Below are positions 1 to 8,264 of a DNA stretch of 64,000 bases, in pieces. Position 1 is the first letter of the stretch; each line of letters opens with the position of its first letter. The notes beneath the pieces are model-generated. The model did not search any database, was not told the origin of the DNA, and saw only the letters and a list, made by a program, of their open reading frames with translations. Made by a program: the position numbers and the translations under genes. Source of the stretch: RGIG8709 sp045575975 (GTDB taxonomy: Bacteria; Bacillota; Clostridia; Monoglobales; Monoglobaceae); contig JAZNFO010000067.1 in NCBI GenBank assembly GCA_045575975.1, forward strand, positions 7,454 to 71,453. Direction: 5' to 3'.

Positions 1-291
1 AAGAGCATCATAAACAGATGCGTCACCGTGGGGATGGTATCTTCCCAGCACATTACCAACGGTGGTAGCACACTTTTTATATTCTTTTTCGGGGGTGATG
101 CCGTCTTCATACATAGCGTATAAAATTCTTCTGTGAACAGGCTTTAAGCCGTCACGGACATCAGGCAATGCACGGGCAACAATAACGCTCATTGCATAGT
201 CGATAAAGGATTTTTTCATTTCCTTTTCAACATCAACGGGAATAATATTTAAGCTATCCAGGTCAAATAATTCTTCGTTTTTGTTTTCCAT
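1..291 (-). CDS. gyrA: DNA gyrase subunit A, N-terminal part (cut by window edge)
   Basis: Subunit A of the type II topoisomerase that introduces negative supercoils into DNA. The minus strand reads from ATG at 289-291 through MENKNEELFDLDSLNIIPVD to the family-typical segments SFIDYAMSVIVARALPDVRD, GLKPVHRRILYAM and GRYHPHGDASVYDAL, where the window ends (97 codons seen). The HPHGD segment is part of the conserved DNA-gate region, and the catalytic tyrosine lies beyond the edge. An AAAGGA ribosome site sits just upstream (about 301-307). gyrB is not visible next to it. The upstream region holds hairpins and a repeat array that may influence its transcription. Confidence 0.95.
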   Translation of the reverse strand, partial: MENKNEELFDLDSLNIIPVDVEKEMKKSFIDYAMSVIVARALPDVRDGLKPVHRRILYAMYEDGITPEKEYKKCATTVGNVLGRYHPHGDASVYDAL

Positions 292-353
292 TCATATCAT
301 CCTTTCTATGTAAAAAAATAATGATTTTTTAATTTTAGAGGTATTTTTTTGAG

Positions 354-375
354 TTTTGGGGGCAAAACCCCAAAA
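354..375. other. Hairpin in the gyrA upstream region
   Basis: TTTTGGGG (354-361) and CCCCAAAA (368-375) form a perfect 8-bp stem with a six-base loop. There is no T-tract on the gyrA-sense strand, so it is more likely a leader structure than a terminator. It lies about 60 bases before the gyrA start. Confidence 0.4.
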
Positions 376-385
376 TTTATAGCAC

Positions 386-439
386 AAAAAAAGGACTCTC
401 CTTTAATTATTCGCCAAAATTTTGGAAAATCCTTTTTTT
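386..439 (-). terminator. Possible terminator downstream of the AlbA_2 regulator
   Basis: On the minus strand AAAAAAAGGA and TCCTTTTTTT form a 10-bp stem ending in a T-run. The roughly 34-base loop contains its own palindrome CCAAAATTTTGG (414-425). It could end the transcript of the upstream regulator gene before gyrA. The long loop makes this tentative. Confidence 0.4.
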
Positions 440-489
440 TAATGAAAATTTGTGTGTTAAAATGAAAATACAAAATTAACAACCCAATA

Positions 490-639
490 CTGTCTAATGT
501 TTGATTTGCTAGACAATATTGGCTTATATAAGTTTAGACAATGTTTTTGTGAGAGTAATGACATTTTTATTGTCTAAATTTTTATTTTGTAAAGAAATCT
601 AGACAATAACTAGACAATTTTAGACAATAACTAGACAGT
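490..639. repeat. TAGACAAT box array between the AlbA_2 regulator and gyrA
   Basis: Eight copies of the octamer TAGACAAT or close variants occur in 150 bp. Forward exact copies are at 510, 535, 600, 611 and 621, an inverted exact copy is at 569-576, a TAGACAGT variant is at 632-639, and an inverted 7-base variant is at 490-496. The last four start at 600, 611, 621 and 632, that is 10-11 bp apart (one helical turn). The array begins at the stop codon of the upstream gene and lies upstream of gyrA. This looks like a cooperative protein-binding array. Its ligand is unknown. Confidence 0.75.
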
Positions 640-2339
640 TATTTAGAGGGCAATTGCCATTTGGAAGTAACTTGATTTTTACCGTCACGCTCTATTAATC
701 CTTTTTTGCCCATGGCATAAAGGATGTTTTTTACCTTATTTTCTTTTTGTTTGTTATCTAGCACATCGGGAAATTTATCTAAAAGCAATTGTCTAATATC
801 ATCTTTTGATGCTTTTTTGAACTTTTTTAGATATTCGATTACTAGTTTTCGATAATATTCTTCGTCGAGCCCTTTGTGTTTGACATATTGAGCCTTTTCA
901 TCAATAGCTTCTGCTATTTTGGCGGAAATATAAACATTTGGCATTTTTCCTTCTATAACTCCAAGTCTCCTTAAATGTTTTGCTGCATCTTTTGTAATTG
1001 GTTTGTTTTTTTGTATTCTGTCAATAAGAAGCACGGTTTCTATATCTAAGTTTGGATTATCAAACAGAACTCTTGAATAATTGTCATCAATAACTTTACC
1101 GTAAACAACAACTTCGACCTTATTGTGTGTGGAAAAGTCGTAGTCAGGAAGAGGAAAAAACTTTTCCTGTTGTATTCTAAAAACCTTGCGAATGCCCATT
1201 GATTGAGTATCAATCATATTAAACTTAACCATTGTCTCCGCTAAAAGCTGATTACGATAAAAAGGAGGATTATAATTTCTTTGTAAGGCGTTTTCCAATG
1301 TCCCGGGCAAGAAGGTTCCGGGATTTGTAAGTATTATTTTGTCTTCAAATTCGTTCAAATAAATACGACCACCTATTGTGTAATCAGAATGTGCAATACA
1401 GTTATTCATAAGTTCGCGAAGCAACCACATATCATATTGTTTGGTTTCTGTTGGAAAAAGAGTAAGTTGATTAGGCATATATCTATAAGTTAAATTGCGG
1501 ATTTTCCCAAAGACTCTATCACTCAAGGTTATATATGGTATTTTAAAAATTTCGTAATCTTTTATATTGTCTCTGGAATCATACAATCTCCAGGATGCTT
1601 CCGGTGTGGTATTAAACAAATAATCAAAGTCTTCGTTACCCAGAAGTAACATTGCGGCATTTGTTATTTTTCCGTTAATCATTAATTTTGTTTTAGTAAG
1701 AAACTCTTCGTCTGTCATATTGTCCACCTCTTCTGCGATGTGAGGACGATTCATTTTTTCTTTGTATTTTTCTCTTGCCAATGAGAGAGCTGCCTTGTCT
1801 AAATGTTCAACAGTAGCATTAGGAATAATTTGCTTTGACCAATCTTTCTTTTCTTGCCCTCGTATTCGGTCTTGTTCAACAATAGATAATGCACCTAAAG
1901 ACTCTCCGTTCCTACCATAAAAATGATTGTTCCAACCGGTAGGAATTCCCACTGCTGCTGCAGGTATTTGAAACATAACTACACGGGTTTCTTCGCCGTT
2001 GACTATTGGATAGATTTCATATATTTGATTAAAGGATAATCCATCGGTTGTATTTGAAGAGATTTCCTGTTTTAGCCGTTCAAGTCCATGTGTATCCCTG
2101 TAATCGGTTCCCGTGATTTTCTTTGTTTTATTGTTAATACCAAATATAAGCCAACCAAACTGAAAGCCCTGTAAATTTGCTTCATTACTAATGGCAGAAA
2201 AATATTTTCCAATTTTATCGTTGCTAAAATCATTACTCGCTTCCTTAAATTCAACAACTTCGTTTTCCCAATTTTCAATTAGTTTTTCCAGAACAAGCAA
2301 AATATCAGCATTTTCACTTTTCTTATCGTATTGAAACAA
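639..2339 (-). CDS. AlbA_2/Schlafen-domain protein with GHKL-type ATPase region (putative regulator)
   Basis: Family of putative transcriptional regulators with an N-terminal AlbA_2 (Schlafen-like, formerly AAA_4) domain. That domain is seen as EVVEFKEA and FGINNKTKKITG, and the family ATP-binding-like segment is ELMNNCIAHSDYTIGGRIYL...NPGTFLPGTLENAL. The C-terminus looks like winged helices (segment EYYRKLVIEYLKKFKKASK). I place the start at the TTG at 2337-2339 because a strong GGAGG (complement at 2350-2354) sits 10 bases upstream. The reading frame stays open to ATGs at 2375 and 2381 that lack a ribosome site. That gives 566 residues, normal for the family. A good promoter lies at 2451-2479. 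The stop codon touches the TAGACAAT array, which it might bind (inference). Specific function unknown. Confidence 0.75.
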   Translation of the reverse strand: MFQYDKKSENADILLVLEKLIENWENEVVEFKEASNDFSNDKIGKYFSAISNEANLQGFQFGWLIFGINNKTKKITGTDYRDTHGLERLKQEISSNTTDGLSFNQIYEIYPIVNGEETRVVMFQIPAAAVGIPTGWNNHFYGRNGESLGALSIVEQDRIRGQEKKDWSKQIIPNATVEHLDKAALSLAREKYKEKMNRPHIAEEVDNMTDEEFLTKTKLMINGKITNAAMLLLGNEDFDYLFNTTPEASWRLYDSRDNIKDYEIFKIPYITLSDRVFGKIRNLTYRYMPNQLTLFPTETKQYDMWLLRELMNNCIAHSDYTIGGRIYLNEFEDKIILTNPGTFLPGTLENALQRNYNPPFYRNQLLAETMVKFNMIDTQSMGIRKVFRIQQEKFFPLPDYDFSTHNKVEVVVYGKVIDDNYSRVLFDNPNLDIETVLLIDRIQKNKPITKDAAKHLRRLGVIEGKMPNVYISAKIAEAIDEKAQYVKHKGLDEEYYRKLVIEYLKKFKKASKDDIRQLLLDKFPDVLDNKQKENKVKNILYAMGKKGLIERDGKNQVTSKWQLPSK

Positions 2340-2450
2340 TTTATATTCGCCTCCAAACTCAAATATATATAACATGGTCATTATTTCTGTTGGTATATTA
2401 AAAAATCGGATAAACTTTTATGCATTGACATAATCTTGTCTTCGAGGTTT

Positions 2451-2479
2451 ATTATACCACTTTTTGTTCCCAATATCAA
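2451..2479 (-). promoter_or_regulatory. Sigma-A-type promoter for the AlbA_2 regulator
   Basis: Minus strand TTGATA (2474-2479), 17-bp spacer, TATAAT (2451-2456). This predicts a start near 2444 and a leader of about 105 nt to the TTG start codon. Confidence 0.7.
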
Positions 2480-2503
2480 TAGCATAATTACACTAAAGGT
2501 GCA

Positions 2504-2698
2504 TTAATTTTGCTTTCTAACAATCTTATATTCATCATATAAATTAAAATACGGGCAGGCATAATTGGGGGTGCTCAGGTATCTTGACATTTCGTCCTCG
2601 TCAAGATTAATCTGGCATATATATTCCCCGTAAAGCTCGTCATAAACAAAATGTGCACACATTTCGCAGGATGTTGGGGTTTGTTCTTTTTTCTTCAT
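2504..2698 (-). CDS. Small cysteine-rich protein, DUF6472-like
   Basis: 64 residues with four cysteines in the pattern CEMCAHFVYDELYGEYIC plus CPYF, and an acidic NLDEDEMSRYL segment. I recognise this as resembling the DUF6472 family of small Clostridia proteins, probably metal-binding. No function is known. The ribosome site GGAAGGAG lies inside the last codons of the SNF2 gene and only 2 bases separate the two genes, so it is translated with the helicase as the last gene of the tmcAL-SNF2 operon. Confidence 0.7.
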   Translation of the reverse strand: MKKKEQTPTSCEMCAHFVYDELYGEYICQINLDEDEMSRYLSTPNYACPYFNLYDEYKIVRKQN

Positions 2699-2700
2699 AT

Positions 2701-5700
2701 CTATACTCCTTCCTCTAAAAGGGCAATTAATTCTTCTTTTGTCATATCTGCAATAGAGACAGAATTTTCCGTTATAATACTGTCTGCCAAGTTCTGTTTG
2801 CTTTTTTGAAGTTCTAAGATTTTTTCTTCAACAGTTCCCTTTGCAATAAGCTTGTAAACGGTGACGGGATTTTTCTGCCCTATGCGGTGGGTTCTGTCCG
2901 TTGCCTGATTTTGTGCGGAAATATTCCACCAGGGGTCAAAGTGAATAACAACATCTGCACTGGTAAGATTTAGTCCCGTGCCGCCTGCCTTTAATGATAT
3001 AAGGAAAACAGGAACATGGTCTTTTTCAAAGCTTGAAACAAGGGCGACTCTTCTTTCCTTCGGGGTTTGTCCCGTCAGGGTGTAAAACGGAATACCCTCT
3101 TCTTCAAGCCGTTCCTCGATTATTTCAAGCATTGATGTGAACTGTGAGAAAATAAGAGTCTTGTGTCCCCCCTGCACCGCCTCTTTCACAAGGTCAATAC
3201 AGCTTTCCAACTTGCAGGATTCGCCTTTATAGTTTTCATAACAAAGGGAGGGGTCGCAGCAAAGCTGACGAAGTCTTGTTAAAAGGGATAAAATCATAAC
3301 CGCATCTTTTCTGAGAGAAGACTTTGTGTTCTTTTTCACAGTGTCCTTCAGGACCTTAACATTGGCGGAGTAAATTTTCCGCTGAGACTCCTCCATTTTT
3401 GAATAGAAAATATGCTCCGTCTTTTCGGGGAGTTCGCATAGCACTTCCCCTTTAAGGCGCCTTAAAATAAAGGGGGAAACCATATTTTTGATTTTTTCAA
3501 GAGCCCGTTTGTCTCCAAGCTTTATGCAGGGCATTTCAAATTCCTTGCGGAAACGGCTGTATGAAAACAAAAAGCCGGGCATTAAAAAGTCAAAAATACT
3601 CCAAAGCTCGCTGAGACGGTTTTCCACGGGCGTTCCCGTGAGAGCAAAACGGCTTTTTGCATTTATGGTTTTAACCGCTTTTGCACTTTGGGTTGAGTGG
3701 TTTTTTATGTATTGAGCCTCGTCAATTATAAAAAAGCGGAAAGTCTTTTCGCTGTATAATTCCCTGTCCCTTTTAAGAAGGTCGTAGGATGTGATGATTA
3801 TATCAAAATTATCCGCCCTTTTTAAAAGCTCTTCTCTTTCTGCAATTGTGCCTGATATAACAAGGGTTGAAAGAGAGGGGGCAAAACGGGCGATTTCGTT
3901 TTCCCAGTTGTAGATAAGGGATGCAGGACAAACAATAAGTGACTGCTCCCTCTCTTTCTCCATTTCCTTTTCGGAAAGGAGCAGGGTTATAACCTGCAGG
4001 GTTTTTCCAAGCCCCATATCGTCTGCTAAAATTCCCCCGAACCCGTAGGAATCCATAGCACGGAGCCAGCGGAAGCCGTGCTTCTGGTATGGTCTTAAAA
4101 TGTTTTTAAGGCTTTTTGGAATTTCCCAGTCTCCCATTTCCGCTGAGCTTATATTTCTTATAAGACTGCGGAATTCAGAATTTCTTGAAACATTTTCTTT
4201 CCCGAATGCTCTGTCAAGATAAAGAGCCCTGTATTTTGGAAGAGGGATAGCCTTTCCCCCTTTAATGTCCTGAAGGTTAAGTGCTGATTGCACATCCAGT
4301 ATTTTTGAAAGGCTTTCATCTTCCAGGGATATAAAGCTTCCGTTTTTCAGGCGGTGGTATTTTTTCTTTTCTTTGTGGCTTTTTAAAATGTTTTTAAGCT
4401 CCTTGAGGTCAAATTCGTCTGAGAAAAATTCAAGCTCTAAAATACCGCTTGAAATGGAAAGTCCCACCGAGATTTTGGGCATTTTCCTTATGGAAAGCTT
4501 TTTGAAGCTGTCTGATGCAAAAACCTCTCCGAAGGCTTTTAAATCTTCAATACCAAAGTCTAAAAATTCAAAAAACCCCTCCTCCTCTTCGCTGACTATA
4601 AATGCTCCAGCATCTTCGTCGAAGGCAGAGAAATATTTCAAAAGAGTTGTTTTTATATTGTGTTCTAAAACTGCATCTCTTAAAGGAGATGCTTCGCTTT
4701 TTGAAAAGGGATTTATTTTTCTGTCACCGTATAAAATTTCGCACCTTGCAAAAAGAACGCCTGTATTGTCAAGGTCAAGATAGAACTTAGTCTCGGGGGT
4801 GGGCATATCAAATATTGAAAGGTCAATATTTTCGGGTATTATACTTGAATAGGCAGAAATTTCGGGGATAATATTATTATAGAAGAAAAACATATCCTCA
4901 AAGCTTATGACAAAGCTTTCGGGCGGGTTGAAAACCGAGGCGGATGAAAACATTCCCTGCATTTTCGCCTTGTAGTCTTCGTCGGTTATGTAAATTTCTT
5001 TTCCCCTTATTATATAAAGATGCGCCTCTCCGAAAAAGCAAATGCACTTTTCACATTTAACAAGAATATGCCCCTCTCCTGCCTCCGAAAAGGTGAATGC
5101 AAGGCGGGGATTTTTCCTTATAACCTTGTAGCTTTCAGTCTTTCCGCCGATTTCTGTCAGAAGCTCTTTGTCCTCTGAAAGCTCCATAAGACGGTCAAGA
5201 TGATAAGGAGAAAGGTTAAGGTCCCTTGCTTTCAGCTGCGAAAGATATGAATATTTGTTAAAAAGTCTGTTAAAGCTTTGGTTTTCCTCTGCAGATGCCG
5301 ATATAAGGTCAAGATACCTGACCGCAGTTTCCGAAAAGTTTTTCGGGCTGTGAAGAAAACATGAGTCCTTTCCATAGGTGTCCTCTTTTCCGTTTGCAAC
5401 ATTTTCCGAAAAAGCACAAAGGTCTTTTATAACATAGGCTTTGGGAAGTGCAATTGAAAATTCTATTGTGGTCTCCTTCTGGGCTTTTATATGAAGAGTT
5501 GGGATGAGATTTGCCTTTTCTTCCTTTGGGAGACTTTTTTCAAGAGCCTGCCTGTAGCTTCTTATTATGGAGTTTGCAAGAGCAGAGGATGTGCTTTTTT
5601 CTGCACCTGAAAAAAGCTGAACCGCTTCTGTGTCCTTTGGAACAAGGGAAAAAAGCACAGAGGCGATATGCTTGCACACACCGCTATATTTCTCAAAAGC

Positions 5701-5922
5701 CGAGCAGTCGCAAAGAGTGCGGGAAACCTTTTCGTTTTCGCACCATATGGTAACATTATATGTGTGAGCACCTTTAACCTTTGCCTCAATATATTCTTCC
5801 GAGGAATTAATTTTTGTTTTTGAAACCTTTTTAACGCATCCGTTGTTGAAATAATTCATTCCCTTGAAAAAAACTGTTTCAAAACTGCAAAGATTATATA
5901 TTTCCGAGTAGGTTATTTTCAT
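2701..5922 (-). CDS. SWIM zinc-finger SNF2-family helicase/ATPase
   Basis: Large bacterial Swi2/Snf2 ATPase (1073 residues), a dsDNA translocase relative of RapA/HepA. An N-terminal SWIM zinc finger is visible (CDCSAFEKYSGVCKH, about residues 72-86). A long SNF2-associated middle region follows. The motor has Walker A in GGILADDMGLGKT (about residue 635), motif II as DEAQ (about 733), TGTPVENRLSELW, and the helicase C-terminal motifs SLKAGGTGLNLT and HRIGQ (about 1012). The start ATG overlaps the tmcAL stop in an ATGA arrangement, so translation is probably coupled. Substrate and cellular role of this subfamily are unknown. Confidence 0.88.
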   Translation of the reverse strand: MKITYSEIYNLCSFETVFFKGMNYFNNGCVKKVSKTKINSSEEYIEAKVKGAHTYNVTIWCENEKVSRTLCDCSAFEKYSGVCKHIASVLFSLVPKDTEAVQLFSGAEKSTSSALANSIIRSYRQALEKSLPKEEKANLIPTLHIKAQKETTIEFSIALPKAYVIKDLCAFSENVANGKEDTYGKDSCFLHSPKNFSETAVRYLDLISASAEENQSFNRLFNKYSYLSQLKARDLNLSPYHLDRLMELSEDKELLTEIGGKTESYKVIRKNPRLAFTFSEAGEGHILVKCEKCICFFGEAHLYIIRGKEIYITDEDYKAKMQGMFSSASVFNPPESFVISFEDMFFFYNNIIPEISAYSSIIPENIDLSIFDMPTPETKFYLDLDNTGVLFARCEILYGDRKINPFSKSEASPLRDAVLEHNIKTTLLKYFSAFDEDAGAFIVSEEEEGFFEFLDFGIEDLKAFGEVFASDSFKKLSIRKMPKISVGLSISSGILELEFFSDEFDLKELKNILKSHKEKKKYHRLKNGSFISLEDESLSKILDVQSALNLQDIKGGKAIPLPKYRALYLDRAFGKENVSRNSEFRSLIRNISSAEMGDWEIPKSLKNILRPYQKHGFRWLRAMDSYGFGGILADDMGLGKTLQVITLLLSEKEMEKEREQSLIVCPASLIYNWENEIARFAPSLSTLVISGTIAEREELLKRADNFDIIITSYDLLKRDRELYSEKTFRFFIIDEAQYIKNHSTQSAKAVKTINAKSRFALTGTPVENRLSELWSIFDFLMPGFLFSYSRFRKEFEMPCIKLGDKRALEKIKNMVSPFILRRLKGEVLCELPEKTEHIFYSKMEESQRKIYSANVKVLKDTVKKNTKSSLRKDAVMILSLLTRLRQLCCDPSLCYENYKGESCKLESCIDLVKEAVQGGHKTLIFSQFTSMLEIIEERLEEEGIPFYTLTGQTPKERRVALVSSFEKDHVPVFLISLKAGGTGLNLTSADVVIHFDPWWNISAQNQATDRTHRIGQKNPVTVYKLIAKGTVEEKILELQKSKQNLADSIITENSVSIADMTKEELIALLEEGV

Positions 5923-7070
5923 TTTATTTCTCCTTGGTAGAGTGAGTATATCCTGTCAAGCCTTGAACATTTTTCGTATTCTTCCCTTATGACGGGGCTT
6001 TCTTTTTTAAGTCCGTTCATATTTTTGATAATGGGAAGATGAGATGTCTTTTTTATAGTGTTTAAGATTTCCTGCCCTTTTGGGGAGAAATCAAGAATTT
6101 TTATATAAGAGGGAAGAGTCTCCCCCTCCCCTTTTTTTATGCCAAGATATGAGGAAAGCAGAATTCGTCTTATGGAGGCTGCGGTGTATCTTTTTGACTT
6201 TGTAAGGGAGGAAAGCTCATCTAGGGTTTTTGCTTTTTCAGACTCTTTCTTTATGCGGTTTTCAATGCCCTCTGTCACTCCCTGAATTTTTGAAAGCTCA
6301 TCTTTTGGCATATTTATGATTCCTGAAAGAACCGCTTTTGAAAAGCCTTCAAAGTCAAAAACAGGGGCGTTTTCAAAGATTTTAAAAGCATCTTCGGGAA
6401 CTTTTCCTGAAAGGGCAGATGTTCCCTCGCCTTTAACTAATTCTCTAAGGTGTGATGCACTGAAAAAGCCCTCTTTATCCTCCTTTGAATCGTGGGATGC
6501 ACCCTTTCTCTTTATAATGCAGGGGGAAATATCTGCTCCCAGAGTGTATATGCTCTTTAAATATTCAATCCCTAAAATATTGTTGGGGGATGACAAAATT
6601 TCTGCATTAATATCAGGCAGAATTTTTGAAAGAGCCTCCTGCCTTGCTTTGGGGAAAGAAATCCCCGTTTTCAAAAGAGACTTAACCTCTTCCTTAAATT
6701 CAGGACTTTCGTTTGCCAGTTCTTTTGCAACCGAGAAAAGAGCATTTTCATCATCTGTTTCTGCACCGAATGAAAGATATTTAACCTCAGGAATGGAGGA
6801 TAGAATTTTCACTGCAGCTTTTGCAAAAAGCTCCGCACTCTGCACTGCATAAAGGGGAGAAAGCTCAAAAACAATGTCGGCACCCGAAGAAATTGCCGCC
6901 TTTGCACGAAGCGATTTTTCAAAAATTGCCCCTTCGCCCCGCTGAACAAAGTTTCCGCTCATAACAGCAATAATTCCGTCACAGCCTGTTTTCTTTTTTG
7001 TCTCTTCTATATGATAAAAGTGTCCCATATGAAATGGGTTGTATTCACATATAATTCCGGAAAGCTTCAT
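5919..7070 (-). CDS. tmcAL: tRNA(Met) cytidine acetate ligase
   Basis: TmcAL (formerly YlbM) forms N4-acetylcytidine at the wobble base of elongator tRNA-Met from acetate and ATP. The nucleotidyltransferase signature is at the N-terminus (GIICEYNPFHMGHFYH, with HMGH). VMSGNFVQRGEGAIFEK and ADIVFELSPLYAVQSAE follow, both typical of the family. The frame is open back to a TTG at 7088, but I choose the ATG at 7068-7070, preceded by GGAGGAG about 10 bases upstream. That gives 383 residues, the normal length. First gene of an operon with the SNF2 helicase and the DUF6472 protein. It faces pta divergently. Acetate is its substrate and the neighbouring operon makes acetate, though the link may be accidental. 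Confidence 0.9.
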   Translation of the reverse strand: MKLSGIICEYNPFHMGHFYHIEETKKKTGCDGIIAVMSGNFVQRGEGAIFEKSLRAKAAISSGADIVFELSPLYAVQSAELFAKAAVKILSSIPEVKYLSFGAETDDENALFSVAKELANESPEFKEEVKSLLKTGISFPKARQEALSKILPDINAEILSSPNNILGIEYLKSIYTLGADISPCIIKRKGASHDSKEDKEGFFSASHLRELVKGEGTSALSGKVPEDAFKIFENAPVFDFEGFSKAVLSGIINMPKDELSKIQGVTEGIENRIKKESEKAKTLDELSSLTKSKRYTAASIRRILLSSYLGIKKGEGETLPSYIKILDFSPKGQEILNTIKKTSHLPIIKNMNGLKKESPVIREEYEKCSRLDRIYSLYQGEIK

Positions 7071-7105
7071 AGCCTCTTTCTCCTCCAAAATTTTCTTAAT
7101 AAATC

Positions 7106-7134
7106 ATTATAACACAAAAGCCTGAATTATAAAA
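7106..7134 (-). promoter_or_regulatory. Probable tmcAL promoter
   Basis: Minus strand TATAAT (7106-7111) preceded at 17 bp by a weak -35 TTTTAT (7129-7134). About 30 bases of leader to the ATG. Confidence 0.5.
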
Positions 7135-7167
7135 GGTCTTTTTTCAAAAAAATTTTGGGAAATGCTC

Positions 7168-7196
7168 TTGCAAACAAGGGGGAAAAGGTGTATAAT
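7168..7196 (+). promoter_or_regulatory. pta-ackA promoter
   Basis: TTGCAA (7168-7173), 17-bp spacer, TATAAT (7191-7196). Predicted start near 7203, giving a leader of about 45 nt. This rules out an upstream in-frame extension of pta. Confidence 0.75.
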
Positions 7197-7247
7197 ATGG
7201 TGTTGGAAGATAATTTTTACAATATAAATATACGGAGGTTTCAAAAA

Positions 7248-8246
7248 ATGAGCTTTTTAGACAAAATTAAAGAAAGAGCAAGAGCCGACAAGAAAACAAT
7301 TATTCTGCCCGAATCAATGGATGCAAGAATTTATGAAGCGGCTGAAAAAATTCTTAAAGAGGATCTTGCAAACATTATTATTATAGGTACTCCTGAGGAG
7401 GTTGCGGAAAATTCAAAAGGCTACGACATCACAGGGGCAACAGTTATTGATCCATTCACTTATGAAAAAACAGAAGAGTATTTAAACCTTTTTGTTGAAC
7501 TTCGTAAATCAAAAGGTCTTACATATGAAGAAGCAAAGAAAACTGCTCTTGGGGACTATATGTATTATGCCTGCCTTATGGTAAAAGCAGGGGATGCAGA
7601 CGGCGTTGTTTCAGGTGCTTGTCACTCAACAGCAAACACTCTCCGCCCAAGTCTTCAGATTATCAAAACAAAGCCGGGCGTTAAGCTTGTTTCTGCATTC
7701 TTCTTAATGATAGTTCCGGATTGTGAATTTGGTGCAGACGGAACATTCGTTTTTGCAGACAGCGGTTTAGAGCAGAATCCTGATCCTGAAAAGCTTGCAA
7801 CAATTGCAGCTTGTTCTGCAGAAAGCTTTGAGCTTTTGGTTCAGGAAGAAGCAATGGTTGCTATGCTTTCACACTCAACAATGGGCAGTGCAAAGCACGC
7901 TGATGTTGATAAGGTTGTTGAAGCAACAAGAATTTGTAAGGAACAGAACCCAGGTCTTAAGGTTGACGGCGAGCTTCAGCTTGATGCTGCTATCGTTCCT
8001 TCAGTTGGTATGTCAAAAGCACCTGAAAGCCCTGTTGCAGGTAAAGCAAATGTTCTTGTGTTCCCTGACCTTGATGCAGGTAACATTGGTTACAAGCTTG
8101 TTCAGAGACTTGCAAAGGCAGAAGCATATGGTCCTGTAACTCAGGGTATCGCAATGCCTATTAACGACTTATCAAGAGGCTGCAGTGCTGATGATATTGT
8201 TGGTGTTGTTGCTATCACCTGTGTTCAGGCTCAGGCTCAGAAATAA
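7248..8246 (+). CDS. pta: Phosphate acetyltransferase
   Basis: Converts acetyl-CoA and phosphate to acetyl phosphate, the first step of the fermentative acetate pathway. 332 residues of the single-domain Clostridium/Bacillus type. Family segments include TIILPESMDARIYEAAEKI, DGVVSGACHSTANTLRP, FADSGLEQNPDPEKLA, LSHSTMGSAKH and VGMSKAPESPVAGKANVLVF. The ATG at 7248 is preceded by GGAGG (7234-7238) 9 bases upstream. The frame extends 31 codons further but has no ribosome site there and overlaps the promoter. ackA follows after 18 bp with its own ribosome site, so the two form an operon. Confidence 0.97.
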   Translation: MSFLDKIKERARADKKTIILPESMDARIYEAAEKILKEDLANIIIIGTPEEVAENSKGYDITGATVIDPFTYEKTEEYLNLFVELRKSKGLTYEEAKKTALGDYMYYACLMVKAGDADGVVSGACHSTANTLRPSLQIIKTKPGVKLVSAFFLMIVPDCEFGADGTFVFADSGLEQNPDPEKLATIAACSAESFELLVQEEAMVAMLSHSTMGSAKHADVDKVVEATRICKEQNPGLKVDGELQLDAAIVPSVGMSKAPESPVAGKANVLVFPDLDAGNIGYKLVQRLAKAEAYGPVTQGIAMPINDLSRGCSADDIVGVVAITCVQAQAQK

Positions 8247-8264
8247 TTTTTAAGGAGATATAAA

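Noticed and set aside
490..639. CRISPR-like reading of the TAGACAAT boxes
   Set aside because: Octamers are too short and irregular in the first half; a protein-binding array fits better.
2425..2460. Plus-strand TTGACA (2425-2430) as a promoter
   Set aside because: No acceptable -10 at 16-18 bp and no plus-strand gene downstream.
6316..6852. 178-codon plus-strand ORF opposite tmcAL
   Set aside because: It is the antisense frame of a clearly conserved gene, has no ribosome site and shows no domain.
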